In this document: piece after piece, positions 8,855 through 14,924 of the stretch
Layout: each line of letters opens with the position of its first letter
Position numbering within the stretch: position 1 is the first letter of the stretch
Assembly (NCBI GenBank): GCA_024636855.1
Contig: JAGXGG010000108.1
Location: 1 to 33,339, forward strand
Source of the DNA: Ignavibacteriota bacterium
GTDB lineage: Bacteria > Bacteroidota > Ignavibacteria > Kapaibacteriales > UBA2268
Reading direction: 5' to 3'
Length of the DNA: 33,339 nucleotides
Notes under the pieces: model-generated
What the model was told of the DNA's origin: nothing
What the model saw: only the letters and a program-made list of their open reading frames with translations
Databases searched by the model: none
Translations under genes and position numbers: made by a program

Positions 8855-9052
8855 GTGGTAGGTATAAATGTACAAAATAATGAATCAATAGACAGAGCTC
8901 TAAGAAGATTCAAGAAGAAATACGAGAGAAGTGGCGTACTTAGAGAATACAAGAAAAGAACGCAATTCATCAAACCTTCAGTAGAGAAGAGAATGGCTCG
9001 TATAAAAGCAGAAAGAAGACAAAGAAAGATTTCGAAAGATATGCAAAACTAG
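8855..9052 (+). CDS. rpsU: 30S ribosomal protein S21
   Basis: 65 residues, the normal size of bS21. GINVQNNESIDRALRRFKKK, then YERSGVLREYKKRTQF and KPSVEKRMARIKAERRQRK are the family's conserved core and basic helices. It binds the small ribosomal subunit next to the 3' end of 16S rRNA and helps start translation. It starts with GTG behind an AGAGGTG site. Second gene of a two-gene unit with the basic Tudor-like protein; a bidirectional terminator follows about 40 nt after the stop. Confidence 0.97.
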   Translation: MVGINVQNNESIDRALRRFKKKYERSGVLREYKKRTQFIKPSVEKRMARIKAERRQRKISKDMQN

Positions 9053-9090
9053 AGATCACACAATTTCTTTGTTATACCACTTTTTATAAA

Positions 9091-9119
9091 AATCCCGATC
9101 AAGTCGGGATTTTTTATTT
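9091..9119. terminator. Bidirectional intrinsic terminator between rpsU and the DUF6157 gene
   Basis: Perfect 8-bp stem AATCCCGA (9091-9098) / TCGGGATT (9104-9111) with a 5-nt loop, followed by TTTTTATTT on the plus strand. On the minus strand the stem is followed by TTTTATAAAAAG, so it can end both converging transcripts. The minus-strand gene stops at 9114, inside the U tract. Confidence 0.85.
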
Positions 9120-9527
9120 CCTACTACTTCGCATTGCTTTTATTACTACAAGCTCTTGGCTATTAGATATACGTTCATATTTTTCATCATCCATAGCTAC
9201 AAGTGACACTTTTGATTGCTCATCATATTGAAAACCCCATCCATAAGTTTTAGCTAGGGGAGAAGACCTAAAGCAAGGTTGCCCTTTTGAGAAGAATGAT
9301 TCTCTTTCGTTATCAGTTGGATCTATCCCTTTTCTTTTGCAATGTATCTGAAATATAATATCATCGGAGGTTAACTGGAATGGGTTATCTGTAATAATCT
9401 CGAATTGCATTCTTGCTATTGATTTTGGTTTATCTAATTTGAGTGGTGGAATCTCTGATTCCGTCTTTTTGCAATCTTCGGCAACACTTATAAAAGTATT
9501 TGTATAATTTGTGGTATGTATTTTCAT
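9114..9527 (-). CDS. DUF6157-family conserved protein
   Basis: 137 residues from the ATG at 9527. MKIHTTNYTNTFISVAEDC, KSIARMQFEIITDNPFQLTS, DDIIFQIHCKRKGI and FFSKGQPCFRSSPLAKTYGW match my memory of the DUF6157 family, small cytosolic proteins of unknown function. The frame stays open upstream to 9593, but the extra 22 residues look unlike the family. A TATTTTTG promoter box at 9558-9565 also sits inside that extension, so 9527 is preferred. Convergent with rpsU, sharing its terminator; divergent from the DUF3108 gene. Confidence 0.75.
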   Translation of the reverse strand: MKIHTTNYTNTFISVAEDCKKTESEIPPLKLDKPKSIARMQFEIITDNPFQLTSDDIIFQIHCKRKGIDPTDNERESFFSKGQPCFRSSPLAKTYGWGFQYDEQSKVSLVAMDDEKYERISNSQELVVIKAMRSSRK

Positions 9528-9557
9528 ATTTGTTAGAGTTTGTGTTTTACATTTGAA

Positions 9558-9586
9558 CAAAAATACTCTATATTTCGTATTAACAA
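9558..9586 (-). promoter_or_regulatory. Candidate Bacteroidota-type promoter for the DUF6157 gene
   Basis: On the minus strand TATTTTTG occupies 9565-9558, an exact TAnnTTTG match, with a TTG at 9586-9584 some 18 nt upstream. It lies 30 nt before the chosen ATG at 9527. Confidence 0.4.
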
Positions 9587-9606
9587 GAAACAACTGAGAA
9601 AAACTA

Positions 9607-10404
9607 ATGAATAAGTTTGTAATATTTATATCTTCTATCCTTTTACTTTCATTTACAACTGCTAGTTCGCAAGATTACAGTAACGAATCTTTCCGCTATG
9701 TAGAGAATGAAGCTTTCGGATTTGGCGAAAAGCTAGATTATAAAGTAGGGTACAAGTTCATAACTGCTGGTACTGGATCTTTTTATATCAAAAAAGAGCC
9801 GTTAATAATAAATGGCAGAAAGGCTTATGATGTTAATTTCTATGTAAAATCATTAGAGAGTCTTGCTTGGATATATGAAGTTAAAGATTGGTATAAGACT
9901 GCTCTAGATGTAGGTGGAATGTTCCCTTGGAGATTCGAACAACATATACGTGAAGGTAAATATAGACGTGATTTTAGCGCTGATTTTGACCAAAAGAAAA
10001 ATATAGCTAAAACTACTGAAGGTGAATACAAAATACCTGAGTATGTGAATGATATTGTTTCTGCTCTTTACTATGTGCGTACTTGGGATTTGAAAAATAT
10101 GAAAAAAGACTCAATTGCTTATCTCAAGAATTTTTACAAAGATTCTACTTTTACTTTAGGTATAAAAATGCTTGGAACTCAAACTATTGAGGTAGAAGCT
10201 GGTAAGTTCAAATGTCATGTTATAGAGCCACTAGTTCAAGAGGGTGGACTATTCAAAAGTGAAGGTAATATAGTAGTATGGATGACTGCTGATGATAGGA
10301 AAATACCTGTTAAAGTAGCGACTAAAATACTAATCGGGTATGTAGGTGCCGAATTAACTAAATATAGTGGTGTTAGAGGTAAAGTCGATGCAAAAATTGA
10401 ATAA
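9607..10404 (+). CDS. DUF3108 domain-containing periplasmic protein
   Basis: 265 residues with a Sec signal (MNKFVIFISSILLLSFTTASSQ). The mature part follows the DUF3108 plan: FGFGEKLDYKVGYKFITAGT near residue 40, then YDVNFYVKSLESLAWIYEVK, RFEQHIREGKYRRDFSADFD, VNDIVSALYYVRTWDL and a C-terminal KFKCHVIEPLVQEGGLFKSE, VWMTADDRKIPVKVATKILI. DUF3108 proteins are beta-rich envelope proteins with a LolA/LolB-like outline; their role is not established. The following LolA-like gene overlaps it by 17 nt, so the two are probably translated together, which fits an envelope lipoprotein or lipid role. It starts 79 nt from the divergent DUF6157 start. Confidence 0.8.
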   Translation: MNKFVIFISSILLLSFTTASSQDYSNESFRYVENEAFGFGEKLDYKVGYKFITAGTGSFYIKKEPLIINGRKAYDVNFYVKSLESLAWIYEVKDWYKTALDVGGMFPWRFEQHIREGKYRRDFSADFDQKKNIAKTTEGEYKIPEYVNDIVSALYYVRTWDLKNMKKDSIAYLKNFYKDSTFTLGIKMLGTQTIEVEAGKFKCHVIEPLVQEGGLFKSEGNIVVWMTADDRKIPVKVATKILIGYVGAELTKYSGVRGKVDAKIE

Positions 10405-11005
10405 AATAATACTACTTGTATTTATGTTGTCTGTGACTATGGCTTTCTCACAAAATGACAAAGAAAGCGTTTTCAAGGCATTAAAATCGGAATATAATGG
10501 AATAAACACTATTCATATTATATTCGGTATGTCCGAGATGAACGAAAAAGCTGCAGAGCTATATGCGATGAAAGGTGGAAAAATGCATCTATCTTTGAAA
10601 GATAATATTATTATTTCAGATGGTGAGACTATATGGAATATTAGTCCTGGTGTGTCCGCTACAGTCAGCGATTACGAAGATTCTAAAGATATGACTTTAG
10701 AAACTATATTCTTCGGATTGATGGATGAACTAGTACCTATAACTTACACATCACTGAAAAATACTAGCAATAATGAAAAATATAGCTTGAAATTGAAGCC
10801 GAAAGAACGCTCAGATTATTCTGAGCAGCTTAAATACATTACTTTGTACTTTGGCAATAATCAAGTATTAAAAAGAGTTACTGTAGATACTCCCAACGGA
10901 GTTATGAATTACACAATAAAACTTATTGAGAAAGACCCTAAGATTGATTCCAATAAATTCAAATATTCTCCTACTAAAGATATAGAAGTAATTGATTTTA
11001 GATAG
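10388..11005 (+). CDS. LolA-like outer-membrane lipoprotein carrier protein
   Basis: 205 residues from the ATG at 10388. MQKLNKIILLVFMLSVTMAF is a clear signal peptide; the in-frame alternative at 10367 would put seven charged residues ahead of it. The mature protein has the LolA outline: KGGKMHLSLKDNIIISDGET, IWNISPGVSATVSDYEDSKD near residues 65-105, then YSLKLKPKERSDYSEQLKYI, TLYFGNNQVLKRVTVDTPNG and the C-terminal KDIEVIDFR. LolA carries lipoproteins across the periplasm from LolCDE to the outer membrane. Whether this is the housekeeping carrier or a paralogue tied to the DUF3108 protein cannot be told here. Converges on dusB with only 3 nt between the two stop codons. Confidence 0.78.
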   Translation: MQKLNKIILLVFMLSVTMAFSQNDKESVFKALKSEYNGINTIHIIFGMSEMNEKAAELYAMKGGKMHLSLKDNIIISDGETIWNISPGVSATVSDYEDSKDMTLETIFFGLMDELVPITYTSLKNTSNNEKYSLKLKPKERSDYSEQLKYITLYFGNNQVLKRVTVDTPNGVMNYTIKLIEKDPKIDSNKFKYSPTKDIEVIDFR

Positions 11006-11008
11006 AAT

Positions 11009-12067
11009 TTAGCTGTCGGCAGTCTGTTTCTTAACGTATGCGCCGCTTTCACAGCTTAGTTTTTGAACTGTTCGTACCTTACTTATTGGCTCTAATTTAT
11101 CTGTCCTGTCTAGCTCATCATAGTAGTTTTCTAGTACAGTTCTAACAGCATCATAAGTAGTGAATTCCATCAACTGTCTTCTTATCGAAGATGCATTGTA
11201 ATATCCTTTCAGATAGCCAGAATAATGCTTTCGGAATACTAAAAGTCCGTGGTCTCCACGATGATCTACTGTTAATCTTAGATGTTCAAGACAAGTATCT
11301 ATTTTCAAACGTAAATCTGGTTCACCAGGGTCGAATCCCTGTTCCATCATCACTTTTGCTCGGTGGAATATAAATGGATAGCCAATACAAGCTCTACCTA
11401 TCATTAGGGCATCTGCGTTGTATTCTTCGATTGCAATCTTACAATCCTCAGCACTACGTACATCTCCATTAAGTATCACAGGAATTGATACTTTCTCTTT
11501 TATCTTAGGTACCCAGCTCCAATCGGCGTTACCTGTCATACCCATATTTCTTGTTCGACAATGTATAGCGAATGCTTTCGCACCAGCTTGTTCCATCATC
11601 TGGGCTACGTCCACTGCTATTATCTTATCGTGGTCCCAACCTAATCTAGTTTTCACTGTGACTGGAATATTAACGGCTTCTACAACTGCTTGAGTCAACT
11701 CAGCCATTCTTTCTGGCTGTTTTAGGAATGCAGCTCCAGCCTCACGCTGAACAACTTTCTTCACCCAACATCCGTAATTGATGTCTAGTATATCCGCGCC
11801 CGAATCTTCAACAATTTTGGCACTAGTTACCATACTATCTACATCAGCGCCGAATATCTGTATAGCAGTAGGTCGTTCGTCGGGGTCTATTATCATCTTT
11901 CGCTTCGATTGTCTCGAATGCCTGATTATTCCCTCGGAAGCTATAAACTCCGAATATACTATATCCGCACCCAATTTCTTACAGATTACTCTAAATGGTA
12001 GATCTGATACATCTTCCATCGGTGCTAAGAATATTCCGTTTCCTATTTCTACGTTACCTATCTTCAT
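11009..12067 (-). CDS. dusB: tRNA dihydrouridine synthase (DusB type)
   Basis: 352-residue FMN/NADPH-dependent enzyme reducing uridines in tRNA. IFLAPMEDVSDLPFRVICKK (12-31) is the FMN-binding start of the TIM barrel. IQIFGADVDSMVTSAKI and DILDINYGCWVKKVV (about 92-106) follow, with catalytic Cys100. TVKTRLGWD and AFAIHCRTRNMGMTGNADWS hold the conserved Lys and His. VILNGDVRSAEDC and ALMIGRACIGYPFIF are the phosphate-binding loops, followed by the helical RNA-binding C-terminus. The residue after the catalytic Cys is Trp where Pro is usual. It starts with the family-typical MKIGNVEIGNGIFLAPM. A TAGTTTTG box lies only 5 nt before the ATG. Confidence 0.95.
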   Translation of the reverse strand: MKIGNVEIGNGIFLAPMEDVSDLPFRVICKKLGADIVYSEFIASEGIIRHSRQSKRKMIIDPDERPTAIQIFGADVDSMVTSAKIVEDSGADILDINYGCWVKKVVQREAGAAFLKQPERMAELTQAVVEAVNIPVTVKTRLGWDHDKIIAVDVAQMMEQAGAKAFAIHCRTRNMGMTGNADWSWVPKIKEKVSIPVILNGDVRSAEDCKIAIEEYNADALMIGRACIGYPFIFHRAKVMMEQGFDPGEPDLRLKIDTCLEHLRLTVDHRGDHGLLVFRKHYSGYLKGYYNASSIRRQLMEFTTYDAVRTVLENYYDELDRTDKLEPISKVRTVQKLSCESGAYVKKQTADS

Positions 12068-12072
12068 AAGTG

Positions 12073-12080
12073 CAAAACTA
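12073..12080 (-). promoter_or_regulatory. Candidate -7 box just ahead of dusB
   Basis: Minus-strand TAGTTTTG fits TAnnTTTG exactly and ends 5 nt before the ATG at 12067. If used, the transcript would start at or next to the start codon (leaderless or nearly so). No well-spaced upstream TTTG was found, which lowers confidence. Confidence 0.3.
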
Positions 12081-12131
12081 AGAAATTATTTCCATAAATA
12101 TTAACAATATAATACGCTTCTAAAGATTCTT

Positions 12132-12163
12132 CTTGACATTGATACAAAAAGTCCATAATTTTT
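12132..12163 (+). promoter_or_regulatory. Candidate promoter for the LCP / sixA unit
   Basis: CTTG at 12132-12135, 20-nt spacer, TAATTTTT at 12156-12163 (seven of eight bases of TAnnTTTG). The upstream part also reads TTGACA. Transcription would start around 12170, shortly before the TTG start at 12184. Confidence 0.4.
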
Positions 12164-12183
12164 CGGCTAACTATTTTATGTAA

Positions 12184-13551
12184 TTGAGAAAAGTGAAACG
12201 TAAATTTAAAAATATCTTAAAACACCTCAGTATAATAGCTGTGCTGTTTTTTATTGCCATTGCAGGCATACTTGTTTTAGTATTTAATATATTCTCAGAG
12301 CCATCTGACGAATTTGCTAAGAAGAACTCTACAGAAACTTTCTCTCCTTTTGTTAGGACAGGTGCTAACACTATAGTCGATAGGAAACAACACGAACTTA
12401 ATCAAGCTAAAAAAATGGCTGGTAATAAGGAATTTTCTATTGTCCGTACGAGTACTGATTTCAATAAAGACATACCTTTTACTGTCGATAAAAAAGCTGG
12501 TGTTGTTTACAAAAAGCAATATAACGGTCGTCGTATCAATATATGCGTAACTGGTGTTGACTCACGTATGGGTAGTAATTTCAAACATGCTGATGCTAAT
12601 CATGTTCTGTCTATACTTATAGATAAGGGTGAAATAGAAATCACATCTATTCCTCGTGATACTTACGCCGATGCAGGTATGCCCGACACAACTACACAGA
12701 ACATAATAGCAGTACTGCGACCTGCAAAAGGTAGAAGAGCCTATCTGAATCGTATAGCTCAGATTGCTGAGTTAGACACTATTCATTACTTTATGGAATT
12801 TGGTTTCTCTCAAGCTATGGGTATAATAGAGTGGTTGGGCTATGATAATTCGAAGCAAACCCTACAAGTGCTACGCTCTCGTAAAGTATTCGGTGGGGGA
12901 GATTGGCAACGAACATACAACCAAGGGAAGTTTATGAAGCAAGCTATGCTAAAAAGCTTCAATAATTATGGTGGTATTTTCGGTGATTTGGTACTGATGG
13001 GTGGACTTTCACTAACAGAGACTAATCTGACTTCTGGGACCCTAAATGCTATTCTCAAAAAGCTGAAAGAAAGCGAATTTGGTCAATCAGATGATGTAAC
13101 TCTACGTGTCCGTCCCGAATTCCCTTATGAATACAAGAACTTCGATTTCAATGACAAAGAAATAATAGCTCATATGAGCGCTAAGGTCGAGCAATACTCT
13201 GGTACAAAACCCGGAACTAGCGTATCAACCGATACACTAGTAATAAATGAATTGAGAAAGGCAATAAACAAAGCTGTGCGTGCTGATAGTACTGGACAAG
13301 CAAACCTAACTATCAACACATTGAAGACTTATTTTGAGCAAAAAGCTTGGTTGCAGATAACTGATAAAAACACCCGTCACCATTACCGTGAGACAATGAA
13401 AAATCTGCTGATGAGTGCTTATAATAAGAAGAAAGACCCAGATAGTGCTGAGAAAGTGCAAAAACTTATAGAACAAGAATCAAATCTATTTCTTAATAGT
13501 AAGAATAGATCTAATCACGAAAATGAAACGGCTCAGGAGTTAATACAATGA
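12184..13551 (+). CDS. LytR-CpsA-Psr (LCP) family protein
   Basis: 455 residues. A short basic N-terminus and one transmembrane helix (about 15-36) are followed by an extracytoplasmic domain. LCP hallmarks are present: INICVTGVDSRMG (118-130, the LGxDxR-like motif), HADANHVLSILID, and EITSIPRDTYAD (152-163) with the pyrophosphate-binding Arg-Asp. LRSRKVFGGGDWQRTYNQ (230-247), then GKFMKQAML, matches the Arg-rich ring. LCP proteins transfer polyprenyl-phosphate-linked glycans to cell-wall or capsule acceptors; in diderms their acceptors are less clear. The C-terminal 100 residues are charged helix with no known domain. Start is TTG at 12184 or GTG at 12193; no ATG is usable. The stop overlaps the next ATG (ATGA), so sixA is translationally coupled. 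Confidence 0.8.
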   Translation: MRKVKRKFKNILKHLSIIAVLFFIAIAGILVLVFNIFSEPSDEFAKKNSTETFSPFVRTGANTIVDRKQHELNQAKKMAGNKEFSIVRTSTDFNKDIPFTVDKKAGVVYKKQYNGRRINICVTGVDSRMGSNFKHADANHVLSILIDKGEIEITSIPRDTYADAGMPDTTTQNIIAVLRPAKGRRAYLNRIAQIAELDTIHYFMEFGFSQAMGIIEWLGYDNSKQTLQVLRSRKVFGGGDWQRTYNQGKFMKQAMLKSFNNYGGIFGDLVLMGGLSLTETNLTSGTLNAILKKLKESEFGQSDDVTLRVRPEFPYEYKNFDFNDKEIIAHMSAKVEQYSGTKPGTSVSTDTLVINELRKAINKAVRADSTGQANLTINTLKTYFEQKAWLQITDKNTRHHYRETMKNLLMSAYNKKKDPDSAEKVQKLIEQESNLFLNSKNRSNHENETAQELIQ

Positions 13552-14039
13552 AAAAAATATTCATCGTTAGACATGCTAAATCGGATTGGGATAATAACCT
13601 GATTGATTTCGAGAGACCGCTAAACGAAAGGGGACACCAAGATGCTCCCATAATGGCGGAACGAATCAAATCCCTTGGCGAAAGACCTGATCTGATAATA
13701 TCAAGCCCAGCTATGAGAGCCAAAACTACTGCCAAGTACTTCGCCGAAGTTTTCGAATATGCTCCAGAATGCATAAAATATCACCACGAAATATACGATG
13801 TGGGGCAAAAATTCACTTTAGAAATGCTTACAAAATTATCTCCAAAAATAGAATCAGTAATGGTATTCGGGCATAATCCTGACCACAGCTATCTAGCTAC
13901 GTACCTTAGCAATGAGAACATTGGTAATATGCCAACTTGCTCAGTAGTTGGTGTTGAAATGCAAACTGAACATTGGATAGATATTAAAAATGCTGAATCC
14001 AAACTCATCTGCTATGAGTACCCTAAGAAGGGTGAGTAG
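13548..14039 (+). CDS. SixA-type histidine phosphatase
   Basis: 163-residue histidine phosphatase. RHAKSDWD at 8-15 contains the nucleophile His9. Arg58 in SPAMRAKTTA and His109 in VMVFGHNPDHS complete the phosphate pocket. Short length and the RHAKS/GHNP motifs fit the SixA branch, which removes phosphate from phosphohistidine proteins such as HPt or PTS components; the partner here is unknown. The start codon overlaps the LCP stop by 4 nt, so the two are expressed together. No terminator is seen after the stop. The foldback repeat cluster begins 30 nt downstream. Confidence 0.88.
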   Translation: MKKIFIVRHAKSDWDNNLIDFERPLNERGHQDAPIMAERIKSLGERPDLIISSPAMRAKTTAKYFAEVFEYAPECIKYHHEIYDVGQKFTLEMLTKLSPKIESVMVFGHNPDHSYLATYLSNENIGNMPTCSVVGVEMQTEHWIDIKNAESKLICYEYPKKGE

Positions 14040-14068
14040 GTCTTACCCCCCTCACTCCAGTCTTACAC

Positions 14069-14094
14069 CGTCACTCTGAGCGAAGCGAAGAGTC
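14069..14094 (+). repeat. Foldback repeat unit 1 (CTC-arm type, GAA triloop)
   Basis: CGTC then arm ACTCT (14073-14077), GAGCGAAGCGA, arm AGAGT (14089-14093), C. Folds into 5 bp, tandem G.A/A.G, GC/GC, GAA triloop. The inner GCGAAGC is the known extra-stable DNA mini-hairpin sequence. Identical over 26 bp to the complement of unit 11. Confidence 0.95.
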
Positions 14095-14124
14095 CACAAA
14101 AACACCACTGTCATTGAGCGTGCC

Positions 14125-14151
14125 CGTCATACTGAGCAACGCGAAGTATCC
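14125..14151 (+). repeat. Foldback repeat unit 2 (TAC-arm type, AAC triloop)
   Basis: CGTC, arm ATACT (14129-14133), GAGCAACGCGA, arm AGTAT (14145-14149), CC. Same fold as unit 1 with both arms changed in step. First part of tandem copy 1. Confidence 0.93.
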
Positions 14152-14163
14152 AAACGACTCTTT

Positions 14164-14198
14164 GGACTCTTCATTCACTGCGTTCTTTCAGAGTGACG
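14164..14198 (-). repeat. Foldback repeat unit 3 (long form, GCA triloop)
   Basis: Read on the minus strand: CGTC, arm ACTCT, a 19-nt centre beginning and ending GA, arm AGAGT, CC. The plus-strand arms are at 14166-14170 and 14190-14194. The centre can pair again through a second G.A step and an AC/GT stem around a GCA loop. Confidence 0.85.
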
Positions 14199-14220
14199 TG
14201 CTTTCATTCAGAGGAAGCCC

Positions 14221-14247
14221 CGTCATACTGAGCAACACGAAGTATCC
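14221..14247 (+). repeat. Foldback repeat unit 4 (TAC-arm type)
   Basis: Copy of unit 2 with one change in the inner stem (GCAACAC), which breaks one C-G pair. Arms ATACT (14225-14229) and AGTAT (14241-14245) are intact. Confidence 0.9.
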
Positions 14248-14259
14248 ATACGACTCTAT

Positions 14260-14294
14260 GGACTCTTCATTCACTACGTTCTTTCAGAGTGACG
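14260..14294 (-). repeat. Foldback repeat unit 5 (long form, GTA triloop)
   Basis: Copy of unit 3 in the second 96-bp tandem copy. The only difference inside the hairpin is in the loop, GCA to GTA, which keeps the GNA triloop pattern. Arms at 14262-14266 and 14286-14290. Confidence 0.85.
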
Positions 14295-14316
14295 TGCTTT
14301 CATACAAAGGAAGCCA

Positions 14317-14343
14317 AGTCATAATGAGCAACGCGAAGTATCC
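14317..14343 (+). repeat. Foldback repeat unit 6 (TAC-arm type, partly decayed)
   Basis: Starts AGTC rather than CGTC. The left arm is ATAAT against AGTAT, leaving one mismatch. The inner GCAACGC stem-loop is intact. Start of the third, partial 96-bp copy; lies 67 nt before the nuclease gene. Confidence 0.85.
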
Positions 14344-14410
14344 ATAAAAACTCCTCAATGTTTAAAACTCCTCAAAAATAATTATTCCTTTTCTTTTTAT
14401 TTTAAGAAAA

Positions 14411-14698
14411 ATGAAAAGTGCATACACATATATACTAGCATCTAAAAAACATGGTACTCTCTATACAGGTGTTACTTCTGACTTATACTCTAGAGTTTGG
14501 CAACATAAGAATAATGCTTTCAAAGGTTTTACCTCTAAGTATAATGTTAAAACACTTGTTTTCTATGAAGAGTATGGCAGAATAGAAGATGCAATTATGA
14601 GAGAGAAGCAGATAAAAGGTTGGATTCGTAAAAAGAAAATTGATTTAATTGAATCTGTAAATCCTAATTGGGATGATTTGAGTCAAGAGTGGTATTAG
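14411..14698 (+). CDS. GIY-YIG nuclease-domain protein embedded in the foldback repeats
   Basis: 95 residues, one bare GIY-YIG domain. YTYILASKKHGTLYTGVTSD (5-24) holds the two hallmark segments with Tyr7 and Tyr18-Thr-Gly20. Arg28 and His32 (SRVWQHK) follow. Glu65 in MREKQIKGWIRKKKIDLIE is the metal-binding catalytic Glu, and Asn84 lies in VNPNWDDL. All expected active-site residues are present and the length is normal for this subfamily of small stand-alone proteins, whose targets are not established. Many GIY-YIG enzymes (Slx1, UvrC, homing nucleases) cut branched or specific DNA. Six hairpin repeats lie directly upstream and five downstream, hence the proposal that it acts on them. The ATG at 14411 follows an AT-rich spacer; no strong ribosome site or promoter was seen. 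Confidence 0.9.
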   Translation: MKSAYTYILASKKHGTLYTGVTSDLYSRVWQHKNNAFKGFTSKYNVKTLVFYEEYGRIEDAIMREKQIKGWIRKKKIDLIESVNPNWDDLSQEWY

Positions 14699-14712
14699 AC
14701 TTTGAGCTAATT

Positions 14713-14748
14713 TGTCACTCTGAATGTAACGAAGTGGAATGAAGAGTC
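14713..14748 (+). repeat. Foldback repeat unit 7 (long form, GAA triloop)
   Basis: TGTC, arm ACTCT (14717-14721), a 21-nt centre beginning and ending GA, arm AGAGT (14743-14747), C. The innermost bases AACGAAGT form AC/GT around a GAA loop. Starts 15 nt after the nuclease stop codon. Confidence 0.8.
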
Positions 14749-14763
14749 TTTTCATTTTAACTT

Positions 14764-14790
14764 AGACTCTTCGCTACGCTCAGAGTGACG
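14764..14790 (-). repeat. Foldback repeat unit 8 (CTC-arm type, GTA triloop)
   Basis: Minus strand: CGTC, ACTCT, GAGCGTAGCGA, AGAGT, CT. Differs from unit 1 only in the middle loop base (GAA to GTA), again GNA. Plus-strand arms at 14766-14770 and 14782-14786. Confidence 0.95.
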
Positions 14791-14802
14791 TGAGTTTTAC
14801 CT

Positions 14803-14851
14803 AGACTCTTCACTTCCCCTTCGCTTTGCTCAGGGTCGTTCTGAATGACAG
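14803..14851 (-). repeat. Foldback repeat unit 9 (composite, CCC-arm type)
   Basis: Centre on the minus strand is ACCCT, GAGCAAAGCGA, AGGGG (plus-strand 14816-14836): a third arm version (CCC/GGG) around the same GA-GC...GC-GA centre, with an AAA loop and one end mismatch. It is nested in remnants of another unit: GACTCTTC on one side and the complement of TGTCATTC on the other. Confidence 0.8.
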
Positions 14852-14861
14852 TGATATTCCT

Positions 14862-14900
14862 CGTCATACTGATAACGCCGCAGGCGTTAGAAGTATCTCC
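14862..14900 (+). repeat. Foldback repeat unit 10 (TAC-arm type, long inner stem, GCA triloop)
   Basis: CGTC, arm ATACT (14866-14870), GA, inner stem TAACGCC, GCA loop, GGCGTTA, GA, arm AGTAT (14892-14896). The inner stem is a perfect 7 bp. This is the clearest example of the arm/G.A step/stem/GNA-loop plan. Confidence 0.95.
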
Positions 14901-14924
14901 TTTTGTTAGTTTGTTTCTTTTTTG

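Larger units (their letters stand above)
14125..14343 (+). repeat. 96-bp tandem repeat, 2.3 copies
   Basis: Copy 1 is 14125-14220, copy 2 is 14221-14316, and a third partial copy runs to 14343. Copies 1 and 2 differ at 7 of 96 bases. Each copy contains one TAC-arm hairpin on the plus strand and one long CTC-arm hairpin on the minus strand, so a pair of hairpins was duplicated as one block. Because 96 is a multiple of three, a reading frame (14114-14347) runs through it, but every one of the substitutions changes an amino acid, which argues against a real protein. Confidence 0.95.

Noticed and set aside
9528-9593. Longer N-terminus for the DUF6157 protein
   Set aside because: The extra 22 residues do not fit the family start and overlap an exact promoter box.
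11778-12104. 108-residue plus-strand frame opposite dusB
   Set aside because: Antisense shadow of a strongly conserved gene; composition is that of reverse-read codons.
14114-14347. 77-residue open frame through the 96-bp tandem repeats
   Set aside because: All differences between the two repeat copies change amino acids and the hairpin structure explains the conservation; no ribosome site.
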